From assembly GCA_031265715.1 (NCBI GenBank), contig JAISCG010000035.1:1-5006 (forward strand): a stretch of 5,006 bases of DNA. The letters run 5' to 3'. The notes under the pieces were generated by a model. It did no database searches, had not been told where the DNA came from, and worked only from the letters and a program-made list of their open reading frames with translations. A program made the position numbers and the translations under genes. Below are positions 4,633 to 5,006 of the stretch, one piece after another (position 1 is the first letter of the stretch; every line of letters starts with the position of its first letter). Source of the stretch: Holosporaceae bacterium. GTDB lineage: Bacteria > Pseudomonadota > Alphaproteobacteria > UBA3830.

Positions 4633-5006
4633 ATGAAAAAGTCTGTTTTACTGGTAGTGTGGTTTGGTTTTCTTGCGGTAGAGACGATGGATTCGATGGT
4701 AGTGAGGGATGGCAGGGCTTTTTCGGATCTGGTGCTTTTTCCTCGTTCGGTTCAAGACGGAGATGGTGAAAGCGCTAGGCTTTTCAAAGATGTTGTGAGT
4801 AGTTCGTTTGTGGTTTCCGGGTTTCGGGAAACCGAAGTGGATGAGTTGTGCGCTGAAGCTACTCGTGTTTTACCTGTGCGTTTAACGATGAAAGCAATGA
4901 GAGATGTTCTTGGTAAGGCTTGTCCTAATGGAGTGTTTAGTAAATTTTCGGATAGCAATTTTTCTTTCTTGGGTCGCGTATTCCCAAGCGTGTATGATAT
5001 GGGTCG
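4633..5006 (+). CDS. Putative exported protein of unknown function (3' partial)
   Basis: The frame is open from ATG 4633 to the last base, giving 124 codons and continuing beyond the window. It starts MKKSVLLVVWFGFLAVET, a typical Sec signal peptide with two lysines and a hydrophobic core of about 12 residues; the cleavage site is unclear. The following part is mixed and charged (SARLFKDVVSSSFVVSGFRE, then TEVDELCAEATRVLPVRLTM), with cysteines at 77 and 98, and resembles no family I know. The codon composition matches the gene before it, the gap is 41 bases, and no terminator lies between, so the two are probably cotranscribed and may act together at the cell envelope. Function is unknown. 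Confidence 0.75.
   Translation, partial: MKKSVLLVVWFGFLAVETMDSMVVRDGRAFSDLVLFPRSVQDGDGESARLFKDVVSSSFVVSGFRETEVDELCAEATRVLPVRLTMKAMRDVLGKACPNGVFSKFSDSNFSFLGRVFPSVYDMG

Noticed and set aside
4461..4769. Plus-strand 102-residue frame overlapping both exported-protein genes
   Set aside because: It is Cys/Trp-rich, lacks a good ribosome binding site and conflicts with two better supported frames; it also does not extend the first gene as a frameshift would.

Overview
The window looks like a decayed accessory region of a low-GC bacterium. The 3' end of an Rpn-family nuclease gene, the C-terminal remnant of a large serine recombinase and an IS200/IS605 remnant sit side by side. That mix is common in repeat-rich, symbiont-like genomes, and the recombinase C-terminus recalls alphaproteobacterial homologues. 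This assignment is from memory of the families and is tentative. No rRNA, tRNA or CRISPR is visible.

Layout. (1) Positions 1-273 hold the 3' end of an Rpn/PD-(D/E)XK nuclease gene. (2) Positions 270-641, minus strand, hold the C-terminal part of a serine recombinase. It has an in-frame amber codon, and its ancestral stop overlaps the Rpn stop. (3) Positions ~645-1015 hold an IS200/IS605-type remnant: a left hairpin, a tnpA cut before its catalytic tyrosine, and two GC-rich hairpins at the right. (4) Positions ~1016-2662 encode an NRPS adenylation domain plus carrier domain. The A domain lacks only its extreme N-terminus, and its specificity residues read DFWNIGMVHK, the canonical threonine code. 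(5) Positions 2665-3351 encode the N-terminal half of a polyketide ketosynthase, starting 2 bases after the NRPS stop and cut at the edge of a repeat. (6) Positions 3319-3734 hold three copies of a ~135-bp repeat. The outer two form a 136-bp inverted repeat about 94% identical, and a diverged copy lies between them. (7) From about 3736 there is a possible promoter, then two exported or membrane proteins of unknown function in a likely operon. The second runs off the window.

How it fits together. Regions 4 and 5 are a fragment of a hybrid NRPS-PKS assembly line. Threonine would be adenylated, loaded on the carrier serine and passed to the ketosynthase. As it stands the block has lost its 5' end at the IS junction and its 3' end at the repeat, so it probably makes nothing, although its surviving reading frames have no internal stops. 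Breakage therefore looks recent, or the joins are assembly errors at repeats. The right-hand gene pair differs sharply in strand composition (G+T-rich coding strand) from the A-rich NRPS/PKS block. I see no complete new system; the most notable items are the Thr-specific NRPS-PKS fragment, the repeat cluster and the unrecognised exported pair.
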